Source of the DNA: Photobacterium swingsii | Lineage (GTDB): Bacteria > Pseudomonadota > Gammaproteobacteria > Enterobacterales > Vibrionaceae | Direction of reading: 5' to 3' | NCBI RefSeq assembly: GCF_024346715.1 | Contig: NZ_AP024853.1 | Coordinates: forward strand, 496,001-560,000 | DNA: 64,000 nt | Part shown: piece by piece, positions 42,531 to 50,932 of the stretch | Position numbering within the stretch: the stretch's first letter is position 1 | Layout of the letters: each line of letters starts with the position of its first letter | Notes under the pieces: generated by a model | Seen by the model: only the letters and a program-made list of their open reading frames with translations | What the model was told of the DNA's origin: nothing | The model's database searches: none | Made by a program: the position numbers and the translations under genes

Positions 42531-42673
42531 CTCACTCACACACTGAGTCCAATACCGACGAACTTAATCAGGCGCTCTTTGGGTGCTTTTCATTTAAATC
42601 ATAAATTTATCCTAACTCTCACAATATTTTACTAAGCTCAAAGTAGGAATGAAAAGTGACAGAGGGATAAGCA

Positions 42674-43879
42674 ATGACGCCAGTCAGAACCATTGTTAAA
42701 TTTACACTTGTTGCAGCGGCATCCATGCTTGTCGGTTTTAGTCATGCCGCCCCTCTCCCCTCTCCGCCAGAAGTCAGTGCCAAAGCTTGGGTGTTAATGA
42801 GCTATGGCTCAGGACAAGTCATCGCCAGCGATAACGAACATTTACCCCTCGCACCTGCCAGCTTAACTAAAATTATGACGTCATATGTTGTCGGGCACGA
42901 ATTACAAGCGGGTCATATCGCCAACGATGACACCGTGATCATCAGTGAAAATGCATGGGGTAAAAAATTCCCAGGATCGTCAAAAATGTTCTTGAATGTT
43001 GGGGATGAAGTCAGCGTCGACGATCTAAATCGCGGCGTTATTATCTCATCAGGTAATGATGCAACCGTCGCTTTAGCTGAACACGTGGCTGGTCATCAAT
43101 CTGCATTCATTGAAATGATGAACAGCCATGCAGAAAGATTAGGCATGCTTGACAGCTATTTCACAAACTCACATGGGTTAGATGCTGATGATCAATTCAC
43201 AACCGCTTATGATATGGCACTGTTAACACGTGCATTTATTCATGATTTACCCGACACCTATGGCTTATTCAAAGAAAAATCTTTTACTTTTGGAAAAATC
43301 AAACAAGGTAACCGTAATGCCCTACTATGGGATTCAACCTTGAATGTCGATGGTGTTAAAACCGGTTACACCTCTAAAGCAGGCTACAGCCTTGTTTCAT
43401 CGGCCGAACAAAACGATCAACGGTTAATTGCTGTTGTCATGGGCACAGGTAGCACCCAAACCCGTACAGCTGAAAGTAAGAAACTCTTAACATGGGGATT
43501 CCGTTTCTTCCAAGACTTAAAACCTACGTTTAATAATAAAGAACTCGCCCCTGTTCGTGTCTGGTATGGCAGCCCAGCCAATGTCACGGTTGAATTAGGT
43601 GAAGGTGGTGTGATCACTGTACCTCGCCGTCAAAGGAAGGATTTAGAACACAAGGTCTATTACACCCATGATCTTGAAGCACCAATCGAAAAAGGAACAA
43701 CAGTTGGCAAAGTTGAATGGTATTTGAATGAAGAGTTACTCACCGAGCAACCTATCGTTACAGCAGAAACCGTTGAGAAAGCACCATGGTACAAGAATAT
43801 GATCGATATGATCTGGCGACCAATTGGCCAATGGTTTAACAGCCAAGATTGGTCTCCTGAACCAACAAAGACAAATTAA
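42674..43879 (+). CDS. dacA: D-alanyl-D-alanine carboxypeptidase (PBP5/6, DacA family)
   Basis: 401 residues. Signal peptide to about residue 26; penicillin-binding catalytic motifs ASLTKIMTSYVV (SxxK), SSGNDATVALAE (SxN) and GVKTGYTSKAGY (KTG). A C-terminal beta-rich domain and an amphipathic tail (WYKNMIDMIWRPIGQWFNSQDW) should anchor it to the outer face of the inner membrane. It trims the terminal D-Ala from pentapeptides and so limits crosslinking. GAGGGATAAGC precedes the ATG. Monocistronic. Confidence 0.95.
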   Translation: MTPVRTIVKFTLVAAASMLVGFSHAAPLPSPPEVSAKAWVLMSYGSGQVIASDNEHLPLAPASLTKIMTSYVVGHELQAGHIANDDTVIISENAWGKKFPGSSKMFLNVGDEVSVDDLNRGVIISSGNDATVALAEHVAGHQSAFIEMMNSHAERLGMLDSYFTNSHGLDADDQFTTAYDMALLTRAFIHDLPDTYGLFKEKSFTFGKIKQGNRNALLWDSTLNVDGVKTGYTSKAGYSLVSSAEQNDQRLIAVVMGTGSTQTRTAESKKLLTWGFRFFQDLKPTFNNKELAPVRVWYGSPANVTVELGEGGVITVPRRQRKDLEHKVYYTHDLEAPIEKGTTVGKVEWYLNEELLTEQPIVTAETVEKAPWYKNMIDMIWRPIGQWFNSQDWSPEPTKTN

Positions 43880-43908
43880 AATCAAAACAGCGCGACATAA
43901 CAAATATA

Positions 43909-43957
43909 CCTAACATCAGTGCATAGCATTCGCGCATAAAGGCACTAGCAACAATTA
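43909..43957. repeat. Imperfect hairpin (copy 2 of a possible dispersed repeat)
   Basis: CCTAACATCAGTGC ... GGCACTAGC with inner arms AGTGC (43918-43922) and GCACT (43942-43946), enclosing AGCATTCGCG, the 10-mer also found in the hairpin at 9775-9824. Both lie in non-coding DNA just after a gene. Confidence 0.3.
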
Positions 43958-44069
43958 ACGCGTTGCGACACAAAAATTGCAATGTGAGTTAATCGTATAA
44001 TCAAACGTCAGCGTCACCTAATAATCGCTTGTATATATTGGCTAAACGTATACATCAGATAATTACCCC

Positions 44070-45764
44070 TTAAACAGGCTTTTTCCAAACCGCAGTGAAA
44101 TCAAACCATCCTAATGAGTTTGCTGTCATCCCCTGCAATTCACCTGTGTTATCTACGCCTAACCAGGCATGAAACAAAGGCTGAATCTGCTGATTTTGCA
44201 CTAAGAGTAAACCAATATCATGGGCAGGAAAGGCTAACGTACTATCGCTACGCCACTTTGCAATTAAAGCATCCATGGCTTTGAAATCATCGGCAGGCAT
44301 CGCACGGTAAAGATGATCAAAATTGTAGAGCCACGGTAATATCGCATCTTCACGTTTGGTAAAGACACTCATCCCACTGATCCAAATATCCACCCTACTC
44401 GCTTGTTTCCCCGACAACATTTCTGCCGTCGTCAGTGCCAACACCTTCACTTTTAACCCATCTTCACCCAGTAGTTGGCTCATTTTCTCAACGATCAAAG
44501 GATAAATAGGATGATCTTGCAGGTGGGCAATAGTCACAGTGCGTTTTGCAGGCGGCTTAACGGCAGACACGCTCACAGCAGGGTTATGAACCCAGCCAGG
44601 TAGCAACCCATAAGCGTTTACTAAACGTAATTCACTAAATTTTGACTGATCTAACAGACACTGCATCGCCAGCGTCGAAAAACGCTGAGAAAAATAGGTT
44701 AGCCAATCTTGGTTGTTTGCTAGTCCAGTTTGGCGGTTATACATCAGATAATTGCAGCCCTCATCAAGGTGTAACCGAGATGAAATAGCACGCTTACCGA
44801 CTTCCTGTTCTTCCGAGTCAGGCTTCAAATAAAACACATCAAAACCCGCAAGGATCCAGATATCGACAATATCTATCATGGCCCTGAAGCCATAATACTG
44901 ATCAAAGGCTTCGAGTTTTAAACGCTGCTTATCATTTTGAATCACCTTATAAGCGCCTGTGCCGATCGGTAAGGCATCTGGATCACGGTGAGTCAACATT
45001 TCTTCAGGCTGGATCACGGCAAGCGTATCCGCTAACAGTATCGGCAAGTGGACATCATCACGCTTTAAATGAATATCGATCGTATGGGCTGCAATAGATT
45101 CAATAGTCTGGATATGCTTGAACAAACGCTGCTGTTTAACGGCATTCAGTGTTGCTATCACATCTTGGCACTGAAGGAGTTTTCCATTATGAAAGCGAAC
45201 AGCAGGACGTAAATAGAAGCGCCAATGACGAGGAGAAAGAGCTTCCCAGTGGTGCGCGAGATCGCCTTCTACTTCCTCTTTTATTTCGTCAATTCGCGTT
45301 AAACCACTAAAAACCTGACGAACAATATGTTGCTCTGAGCGACGAAGGGGTAACAGCGGATTCAAATCACCAAATGAGCGATAGTAAGGTAAACGAACAA
45401 CTTGCTTACCTTGTTGCGTCGATACACCCAACTGCTCTTGGATAAGTTGCGCGAGCATATTGGCATCATTATTTAATGCCTCTAACGCAGGTTCAAGCTT
45501 ACCTTGGGCTACGAGCTTACGCGCATAACTTTGCTGTAACTCATTGTCTGTACTATGAAAAACCAAGCGAGACTGCTTGCCGCGGCCAACCGCAGGATGC
45601 CAATCAATCCAGCCTTTATCCGCCATTTTGTTCATAACCATACGTACATTACGTCGGGTACAAAAAAGAATTTCCGCAATATCTTGTAGTGTTGTATCGC
45701 TATCTTGACCTGAAAAATGGCTATATAGGCGATGGAACTGCGTTTTTAACCGTTGACCACTCAT
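44070..45764 (-). CDS. sgrR: SgrR-family transcriptional regulator
   Basis: 564 residues with the SgrR layout: an N-terminal winged helix (about 1-110; TLQDIAEILFCTRRNVRMVMNKMADKGWIDWHPAVGRGKQSRLVF) and a C-terminal solute-binding-protein-like domain (SBP_bac_5 type; YRSFGDLNPLLPLRRSEQHIVRQVFSGLTRI). In E. coli, SgrR senses glucose-phosphate stress and activates the divergent small RNA sgrS. Here too a divergent forward transcript unit with a strong terminator lies right upstream (45832-45962), supporting the assignment. Confidence 0.9.
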   Translation of the reverse strand: MSGQRLKTQFHRLYSHFSGQDSDTTLQDIAEILFCTRRNVRMVMNKMADKGWIDWHPAVGRGKQSRLVFHSTDNELQQSYARKLVAQGKLEPALEALNNDANMLAQLIQEQLGVSTQQGKQVVRLPYYRSFGDLNPLLPLRRSEQHIVRQVFSGLTRIDEIKEEVEGDLAHHWEALSPRHWRFYLRPAVRFHNGKLLQCQDVIATLNAVKQQRLFKHIQTIESIAAHTIDIHLKRDDVHLPILLADTLAVIQPEEMLTHRDPDALPIGTGAYKVIQNDKQRLKLEAFDQYYGFRAMIDIVDIWILAGFDVFYLKPDSEEQEVGKRAISSRLHLDEGCNYLMYNRQTGLANNQDWLTYFSQRFSTLAMQCLLDQSKFSELRLVNAYGLLPGWVHNPAVSVSAVKPPAKRTVTIAHLQDHPIYPLIVEKMSQLLGEDGLKVKVLALTTAEMLSGKQASRVDIWISGMSVFTKREDAILPWLYNFDHLYRAMPADDFKAMDALIAKWRSDSTLAFPAHDIGLLLVQNQQIQPLFHAWLGVDNTGELQGMTANSLGWFDFTAVWKKPV

Positions 45765-45831
45765 AAAAGGGGAACCTAAATTTTAAATATGTTCTGTTTT
45801 TACTTCCTTATTTTACATCTAAAATAGCAAC

Positions 45832-45962
45832 TGATGAACAAACTTATCCCCTTTTTAATGATGATTTGTGGAAAAGTGTGCTCCTGAAACCCGATGCTCC
45901 CCCAAGCATCGAGATTGCATCGTCCATCGCTAACAAGGGCAGCCAACGCTGCCCTTGTTTTT
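45832..45962 (+). ncRNA. sgrS: Candidate SgrS small RNA, divergent from sgrR
   Basis: The 218-bp gap between sgrR and the next reverse-strand gene ends in a forward terminator: AACAAGGGCAGC, loop CAAC, GCTGCCCTTGTT then TTT (45932-45962), a 12-bp perfect stem. It is stronger forward than reverse, yet no forward gene is present. A TAAAAT -10 (45820-45825) gives a start near 45832. The segment AAGTGTGCTCCTGA (45874-45887) is complementary to TCAGGAGCACACTT, very like the E. coli ptsG ribosome binding region as I remember it. A short hairpin GATGCT/AGCATC (45893-45910) lies between seed and terminator. The 5' end is inferred and no SgrT-like peptide is evident. Confidence 0.65.
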
Positions 45963-45982
45963 ACATTATCAGCTAAACAACA

Positions 45983-46774
45983 TCAGTTTTGGTTTTCACT
46001 CTGCTGTTCTAGCTGCTGGTTTTTTGTTGCAAGCTCTTGCTTCAACGCCACCAACTCTTCATTCAACTCATCAAGATGCCTACGCTGCCCGTCGATTTGA
46101 TGCTTAGATTGCGCTTCCATATCTTCGACAAGTTTTTCATACTCTGATTTAATTTTTTCAGTCGATTTTTGCTGGTCTTTAAGAGATTTCGTTAATGCTG
46201 AATGCTGTTTAACTAAGTTATCATGCTCTTTTTGCAACGCAGTATGCGCGGATTTTGCTTTACGGGTATTCTGTTGCGCTGTCTGTTTCGCCTTCACAGC
46301 CTTAGCAAGATCACTGTGTAACCCATTTAGTGCTGCTTCATTGTTCAAAGAAACCTGCTCTAGCTCCGTGTTTTTTGCATCTAAACGCGCCTGAACCGCT
46401 TCTAATTCAGCTTTTTTTTCATTGAGTTCCACTGCTTGTTCATTTGTCTTAGCCCCATCTTGCGTAAAACTTAAGCCAAACATGACACGCCAAGCATCGT
46501 AGTATGCGTTATGCATTTGATTAATCATATTAAAGGGGAAATCTAAGCCACTCTTTTCCTTCCGTTCACCTTCAATGTAACTGTCCAATTCTTCTAATAC
46601 TTGCAGAGCATTTTGGTAGCTGCCACCCACAGCTTGCTGAAGTTGATTTGCCGTAATCGTTTCGAGTGCTTTCCCCGCTTCTAACCATGTTTTTATCTGA
46701 AGAAAGTAAATATTAGGATCAATCAGAGTTGATCCCTGAATAGGATTGAGCGATGCCATGTTCGTTGTTTGCAT
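45983..46774 (-). CDS. KfrA-like DNA-binding coiled-coil protein
   Basis: 263 residues. The N-terminal ~100 residues (IKTWLEAGKALETITANQLQQAVGGSYQNALQVLEELDSY) look like the KfrA N-terminal DNA-binding domain, and the rest is an almost uninterrupted coiled coil (about 115-260) rich in K, E, Q and A. AAGGGACTTTTT precedes the ATG. KfrA proteins were described from plasmid partition regions, but chromosomal relatives occur in Vibrio; their function is not known to me. Monocistronic, convergent with the candidate sgrS. Confidence 0.75.
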   Translation of the reverse strand: MQTTNMASLNPIQGSTLIDPNIYFLQIKTWLEAGKALETITANQLQQAVGGSYQNALQVLEELDSYIEGERKEKSGLDFPFNMINQMHNAYYDAWRVMFGLSFTQDGAKTNEQAVELNEKKAELEAVQARLDAKNTELEQVSLNNEAALNGLHSDLAKAVKAKQTAQQNTRKAKSAHTALQKEHDNLVKQHSALTKSLKDQQKSTEKIKSEYEKLVEDMEAQSKHQIDGQRRHLDELNEELVALKQELATKNQQLEQQSENQN

Positions 46775-47025
46775 AAAAAGTCCCTTTCGAGATAAGCCAG
46801 CCTAAGAGAAATAAATCATTCATAACCTTGTTAGACCAATTGCCTGTTTATTGCGCATCAAGTTGCAAAAAGATAGAGCAAGTTCAAGTTTATTTATTCA
46901 ACATGACATTCATATTTATTTTGACTGCCTAATATCAATGAAGTCGCTAAAGTCTTTTCACCGCAGCTTGAAATAGACACAAAATACAGGTAGAAAAACG
47001 GTAACTTTTCTATCGAATATTTGTT

Positions 47026-47754
47026 ATGACTGAACAACAACCAAGCTTTGAGCAGCTTGTTCATAGCCGACGCTCTGTACGTAAATATGATGCAAGTGCC
47101 TCTTTTGATCACCAAGCTGTCGCTCGATCTTTAGAACTAGCAGCATTATCACCTAACAGCTCTAATATGCAGTTATGGGAGTTCCATCGCGTTGTTAGCC
47201 AAGATAAACGCGCTGAATTAAGCCGTATTTGTATGGGGCAAAATGCCGCTAAAACCGCTAACGAACTCGTTGCCTTTGTCGTAACGCCTTACAAGTGGGA
47301 ATCACGAGCAAAAATGAATGCAAAGACAGTTCGTGATGCATTCGAAGGCCGTGAAGACGCAACCTCTAAGCGTGCACTCAAGTATTATGAAAAACTGATC
47401 CCATTTGTGTACCGTAACGACCGTTTTGGCTTATATGGTTTAGCACGAAAAGTGTTATGCGCATTTTTAGGCCGTAACAAACCTATGATGCGTGAAGTCA
47501 GTAAAGCTGATGTGCGTGTTTGCTTACACAAGAGTAGTGCTTTAGCCGCCATGACATTTATGACGGCAATGCGAGCAGAAGGCTATGATACCTGCCCAAT
47601 GGAAGGTTTTGACTCCGTAAGAGCCAAACACCTTCTTAACCTACCCAAAGGTGCAGAAATCACCATGATAATTGGCTGTGGCAAGCGTGCAGAAGATGGC
47701 ATCTACAGCGAACGCCACCGCGTTGATAACGCTGAAGTCATCTTTGAGCACTAG
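47026..47754 (+). CDS. Nitroreductase-family FMN oxidoreductase
   Basis: 242 residues with FMN-binding features: SRRSVRKYD near the N-terminus, AALSPNSSNMQLWEFHRV and a C-terminal GAEITMIIGCGKRAEDG. An insertion in the middle (RALKYYEKLIPFVYRNDRFGLYGLARKVLCAFLGRNKPMMRE) is typical of a larger subfamily. It should be a cytoplasmic NAD(P)H-dependent flavoenzyme with unknown natural substrate. The ribosome binding site is weak. A hairpin terminator follows. Confidence 0.85.
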   Translation: MTEQQPSFEQLVHSRRSVRKYDASASFDHQAVARSLELAALSPNSSNMQLWEFHRVVSQDKRAELSRICMGQNAAKTANELVAFVVTPYKWESRAKMNAKTVRDAFEGREDATSKRALKYYEKLIPFVYRNDRFGLYGLARKVLCAFLGRNKPMMREVSKADVRVCLHKSSALAAMTFMTAMRAEGYDTCPMEGFDSVRAKHLLNLPKGAEITMIIGCGKRAEDGIYSERHRVDNAEVIFEH

Positions 47755-47805
47755 CACTACCTAGTCCTCCATCAGGTGTTGCACTGGCTTTTTGCTGACA
47801 AAACC

Positions 47806-47834
47806 AACGACGCTGTCGCCACACCAGCGTCGTT
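47806..47834 (+). terminator. Terminator after the nitroreductase gene
   Basis: AACGACGCTG, 9-nt loop, CAGCGTCGTT: perfect 10-bp stem about 50 bp after the stop. The T tract is weak. Confidence 0.6.
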
Positions 47835-47945
47835 TGCTGCTATTACGGTCTAAATACCATCAATTCGAATTGTTTGTTGATAAACCATATCATGCTGATT
47901 TTATTTACGGTAAGGTGGTGACATCTCAACAACAGAAACGAATTT

Positions 47946-48464
47946 ATGCAGTTAATGATTGAGCAATTAAAAGAATCAAAAAATACTTGGATGGCAAGTC
48001 ACGTCGCTGATGCAGAATACCCTACCGCATTGAGTGAAAGCGGTTTAGCTTTGTACCAAGCACTTCATGCCTCATCTTCTACTTCACAACTCGTTTTACC
48101 GCTTACGGCTCGTACTAACAGCCTCTCTTTCTATCCCGTTGATTGCCATCCGCTAACAATTCGTTATGCCATGACGTTAGCGAGCTTTTGGAACGATGAG
48201 CAACAACGAGAAGCTGTAATGGAATACCTCACCCAAATAATGCTTGAAACCGATTCAGCAGCAACCTTATTTGTCGGCTTTTTCAAAGGAAAGCCAGCTG
48301 CATGTGGCATGGTATTCCAAAACAAAGAGGACGCTCTGATTTGTGATGTTCATGCGCTCCCTTTACCAAATCAAGATGATTTAATAGAAGAAATGACCGC
48401 TTACCTATCCACTCAAGTCGCGCCCACTAATCAATCTGTTCACTTAGAGCAAACTGCGCTGTAA
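47946..48464 (+). CDS. Hypothetical protein with a GNAT-like C-terminal segment
   Basis: 172 residues, soluble. The N-terminal half (HVADAEYPTALSESGLALYQALHA, SFYPVDCHPLTIRYAMTLASFW) is not recognised; LFVGFFKGKPAACGMVFQNKEDALICDVHALP resembles the central strands of GNAT acetyltransferases, but the acetyl-CoA loop (RxxGxG) is absent, so catalysis is doubtful. ATG codons at 47946 and 47955 both lack a strong ribosome binding site. It has its own terminator. Confidence 0.55.
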   Translation: MQLMIEQLKESKNTWMASHVADAEYPTALSESGLALYQALHASSSTSQLVLPLTARTNSLSFYPVDCHPLTIRYAMTLASFWNDEQQREAVMEYLTQIMLETDSAATLFVGFFKGKPAACGMVFQNKEDALICDVHALPLPNQDDLIEEMTAYLSTQVAPTNQSVHLEQTAL

Positions 48465-48479
48465 TCTCCCTTCTATATG

Positions 48480-48499
48480 AGCTGACCTAATGGTCAGCT
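48480..48499 (+). terminator. Terminator after the GNAT-like gene
   Basis: AGCTGACC, loop TAAT, GGTCAGCT followed by TGTTTC; perfect 8-bp stem starting 16 bp after the stop. Confidence 0.75.
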
Positions 48500-48592
48500 T
48501 GTTTCATATCATCTCTTTTTGTAATTGATTTTTGACGATTTTTATTTCACTTACCATACTTGCGGTACAGGGAATAAAAATAGGAAAGCGCA

Positions 48593-49132
48593 ATGAAAGG
48601 GATCATTTTCACCGAATTTCTCGATATCGTTGAAGACGCGTTTGGCTTGGAAATTTGCCAACAGATGTTAGATGAAGCCTTTGATGAAGGCAGCTATACA
48701 GCTGTAGGAAGTTATGACCATAAAGATCTCGTTAAACTGATCATCACATTGAGTAAAATCACTGACGTTCCCGCCACTGATTTACAAGAAGTTTACGGCA
48801 AAGCCGTTTTTTCACGCTTACTTAAAAGTTTACCTATCCCTATTAATGATAAAACCTCCACCTTCGATTTTATTCGCAAGGTAGAAGAACATATCCATAT
48901 CGAAGTAAAAAAACTCTACCCTGATGCGACACCACCTCGTTTTGATTTTATTTCTGAAACGAATTCAATCATGACGATGGATTACCACTCAGCTCGCTGT
49001 ATGTCGCATGTTTGCCTTGGCTTGATACAAGGTTGTGCTGACCATTTTAATCAAAAAATCCATGTTGAAATGGACGCTATCAAGCCAGATCAAAGCCATG
49101 TTCGTTTCCATATTCAGTTAGTGGCTAGCTAA
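48593..49132 (+). CDS. hnoX: Haem nitric-oxide/oxygen-binding (H-NOX) sensor
   Basis: 179 residues, the usual H-NOX length. N-terminal MKGIIFTEFLDIVEDAFG, proximal haem ligand His in HIEVKKLYPDATPPRF, and the haem-propionate motif YxSxR in MDYHSARCMSHVCLGLIQG. The distal pocket lacks an obvious H-bonding Tyr, as in NO-selective members (inference). AGGAAAGCGCA precedes the ATG. It sits 2 bp before a hybrid histidine kinase whose activity it should control on binding NO, a pairing known in Shewanella and Vibrio that feeds biofilm and c-di-GMP decisions. Confidence 0.95.
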   Translation: MKGIIFTEFLDIVEDAFGLEICQQMLDEAFDEGSYTAVGSYDHKDLVKLIITLSKITDVPATDLQEVYGKAVFSRLLKSLPIPINDKTSTFDFIRKVEEHIHIEVKKLYPDATPPRFDFISETNSIMTMDYHSARCMSHVCLGLIQGCADHFNQKIHVEMDAIKPDQSHVRFHIQLVAS

Positions 49133-49134
49133 CT

Positions 49135-50856
49135 ATGAACGAGCAACGGCACATTGAGTTATTACTAAAAAAGCTCGACAGAGAAAAGTCAGCCCGCAAA
49201 GCGGCTGAGAAACTGTTAGAAGAAAAAAGTCTCGATTTATACAATGCTAACCAACTATTGCAGCATTCAGCCGAAAAGCTAAAAGAACAAGCAGAGCTAG
49301 ATTCTGAACGTTTGGCATACCAAACAAAAATTGAAACTATGCTGCTTAGCTATGGCCAACGCTTTCTTTCGCAATCACTCACCCCCCGCTTACTCAATCA
49401 GCTCGCCAATGAACTGGTTGATAGCCATTCTGTACGAGCGGTTTGCATGCATATTAATCCCCTAAGTACGATGGATTTTAATGGCGAATTTTTTAGTGGC
49501 CGCCGCCAACAATGGGTTGTCCCCGAGGCATTACAATCCACCTCAAGCTACTGGGATGAGACAGAAGGGATATATTGGGTTGCACTGACTTATCATAATG
49601 AAATAGTGGGCTTTTTTGCCGCCAGAATCAAAGCAAACGGTTCTTGGTTAGCGACGATCCAAAAGCATATCGCGCTATTCGGCGAAATGCTGCGAACTAC
49701 CATAGGCCGCCATATAACCCTTGCTTTGGCAATACAAGCCCGTGAACGTGCTGAGGCCTCGGAGCAAGCGACACGCGATTTCCTTGCAATGATAAACCAT
49801 GAACTCCGCACCCCACTCAATGGCTTACTGGGCACGGCTGAATTGCTCGGTGAAAGCTCACTCGATACTGACCAACGCAAATTACTCACAACACTGAACC
49901 ACTCTGGTGAATTACTCCGCGCGATCATTAATGATCTGTTGGACTACAGCAAGATCAATGCTGGTATGCTAGAGCTCATTAATGCCCCTTTTAATACTTA
50001 CTCCATAGCCGAAAAGCTTCAAGCCGTCTTCATGCATCGTGCATCTGAAAAACAGCTTGATTTTAAAGTCACCATTAATGACAACATCCCTCCTTATCTC
50101 ATCGGCGATGAAGATCGTATTAAACAAATATTCGTAAACCTAATTGGTAATGCGATCAAATTTACGCAGTACGGTAGCGTTAATGCACACATTGACTGGC
50201 GAGATGAACAGCTTGTTTTCTCAGTCAAAGATACTGGCTGTGGTATTGCCATCGACCAACAATGTAAATTGTTTAAACCCTTCAGCCAAGTGGACATTTC
50301 AAGTAAACGTAACCACGAAGGTACAGGCTTAGGGCTGGCAATTTGTCGACAACTCACTTTACAAATGGACGGTGAGATCACCCTTGTCAGCGATTTAGGC
50401 AAAGGTTCTACCTTTACAGCAATCCTCCCTCTTGCCATTCACGATCATCAACCGATAGTAGAAGAAACCACCGCAAAACCTATCTCTAAGCCACTCGACA
50501 AGCTCTCCATTCTAGTCGTTGAGGATTTAAAAACTAACCAGATGATCATCAAACTCATGCTCAACAAAATGGGAATAGAACCTGAAATTGCAGACAATGG
50601 GAAAATTGCTCTCGATACACTTGAGAACACGGAGTTCGACCTTATTTTGATGGATTGTCGAATGCCCACCATGGATGGTTATACAGCCACCAAAACTTTA
50701 CGCCAGCAAGGTTATACCAAGCCAATAGTGGCATTAACAGCAGGAACAACAACAGCAGAAAGAGAGGATTGTTTAAATGCAGGGATGGACGATATTCTCT
50801 GCAAGCCTTATCAGTCATCTGAATTACGTAACATAATAGAAAAATGGGGGCTATAG
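49135..50856 (+). CDS. H-NOX-associated hybrid histidine kinase
   Basis: 573 residues, soluble. An N-terminal coiled coil (1-60), a GAF-like sensory segment (about 65-195), a DHp box (FLAMINHELRTPLNGLLGTAE, His222), HATPase_c (NLIGNAIKFT; DTGCGI; GTGLGLAICRQL) and a receiver domain (ILVVEDLKTNQ; phospho-acceptor Asp507 in LILMDCRMPTMDGY; Lys in ILCKPY). The start is 2 bp after the H-NOX stop, so the two are co-translated. H-NOX kinases of this type pass phosphate to an Hpt protein encoded elsewhere (family knowledge). Confidence 0.94.
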   Translation: MNEQRHIELLLKKLDREKSARKAAEKLLEEKSLDLYNANQLLQHSAEKLKEQAELDSERLAYQTKIETMLLSYGQRFLSQSLTPRLLNQLANELVDSHSVRAVCMHINPLSTMDFNGEFFSGRRQQWVVPEALQSTSSYWDETEGIYWVALTYHNEIVGFFAARIKANGSWLATIQKHIALFGEMLRTTIGRHITLALAIQARERAEASEQATRDFLAMINHELRTPLNGLLGTAELLGESSLDTDQRKLLTTLNHSGELLRAIINDLLDYSKINAGMLELINAPFNTYSIAEKLQAVFMHRASEKQLDFKVTINDNIPPYLIGDEDRIKQIFVNLIGNAIKFTQYGSVNAHIDWRDEQLVFSVKDTGCGIAIDQQCKLFKPFSQVDISSKRNHEGTGLGLAICRQLTLQMDGEITLVSDLGKGSTFTAILPLAIHDHQPIVEETTAKPISKPLDKLSILVVEDLKTNQMIIKLMLNKMGIEPEIADNGKIALDTLENTEFDLILMDCRMPTMDGYTATKTLRQQGYTKPIVALTAGTTTAEREDCLNAGMDDILCKPYQSSELRNIIEKWGL

Positions 50857-50932
50857 TACCCCCACCCCAGCTCTATCATCGTCACTTTCAATGAAAAGAT
50901 ATAATAAAGTGGCAATCAGCTATATAGAGTAA

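Noticed and set aside
45834..45887. 17-codon ORF inside the candidate SgrS (possible SgrT)
   Set aside because: No ribosome binding site, no similarity to SgrT, and it ends within the proposed pairing seed; probably chance.
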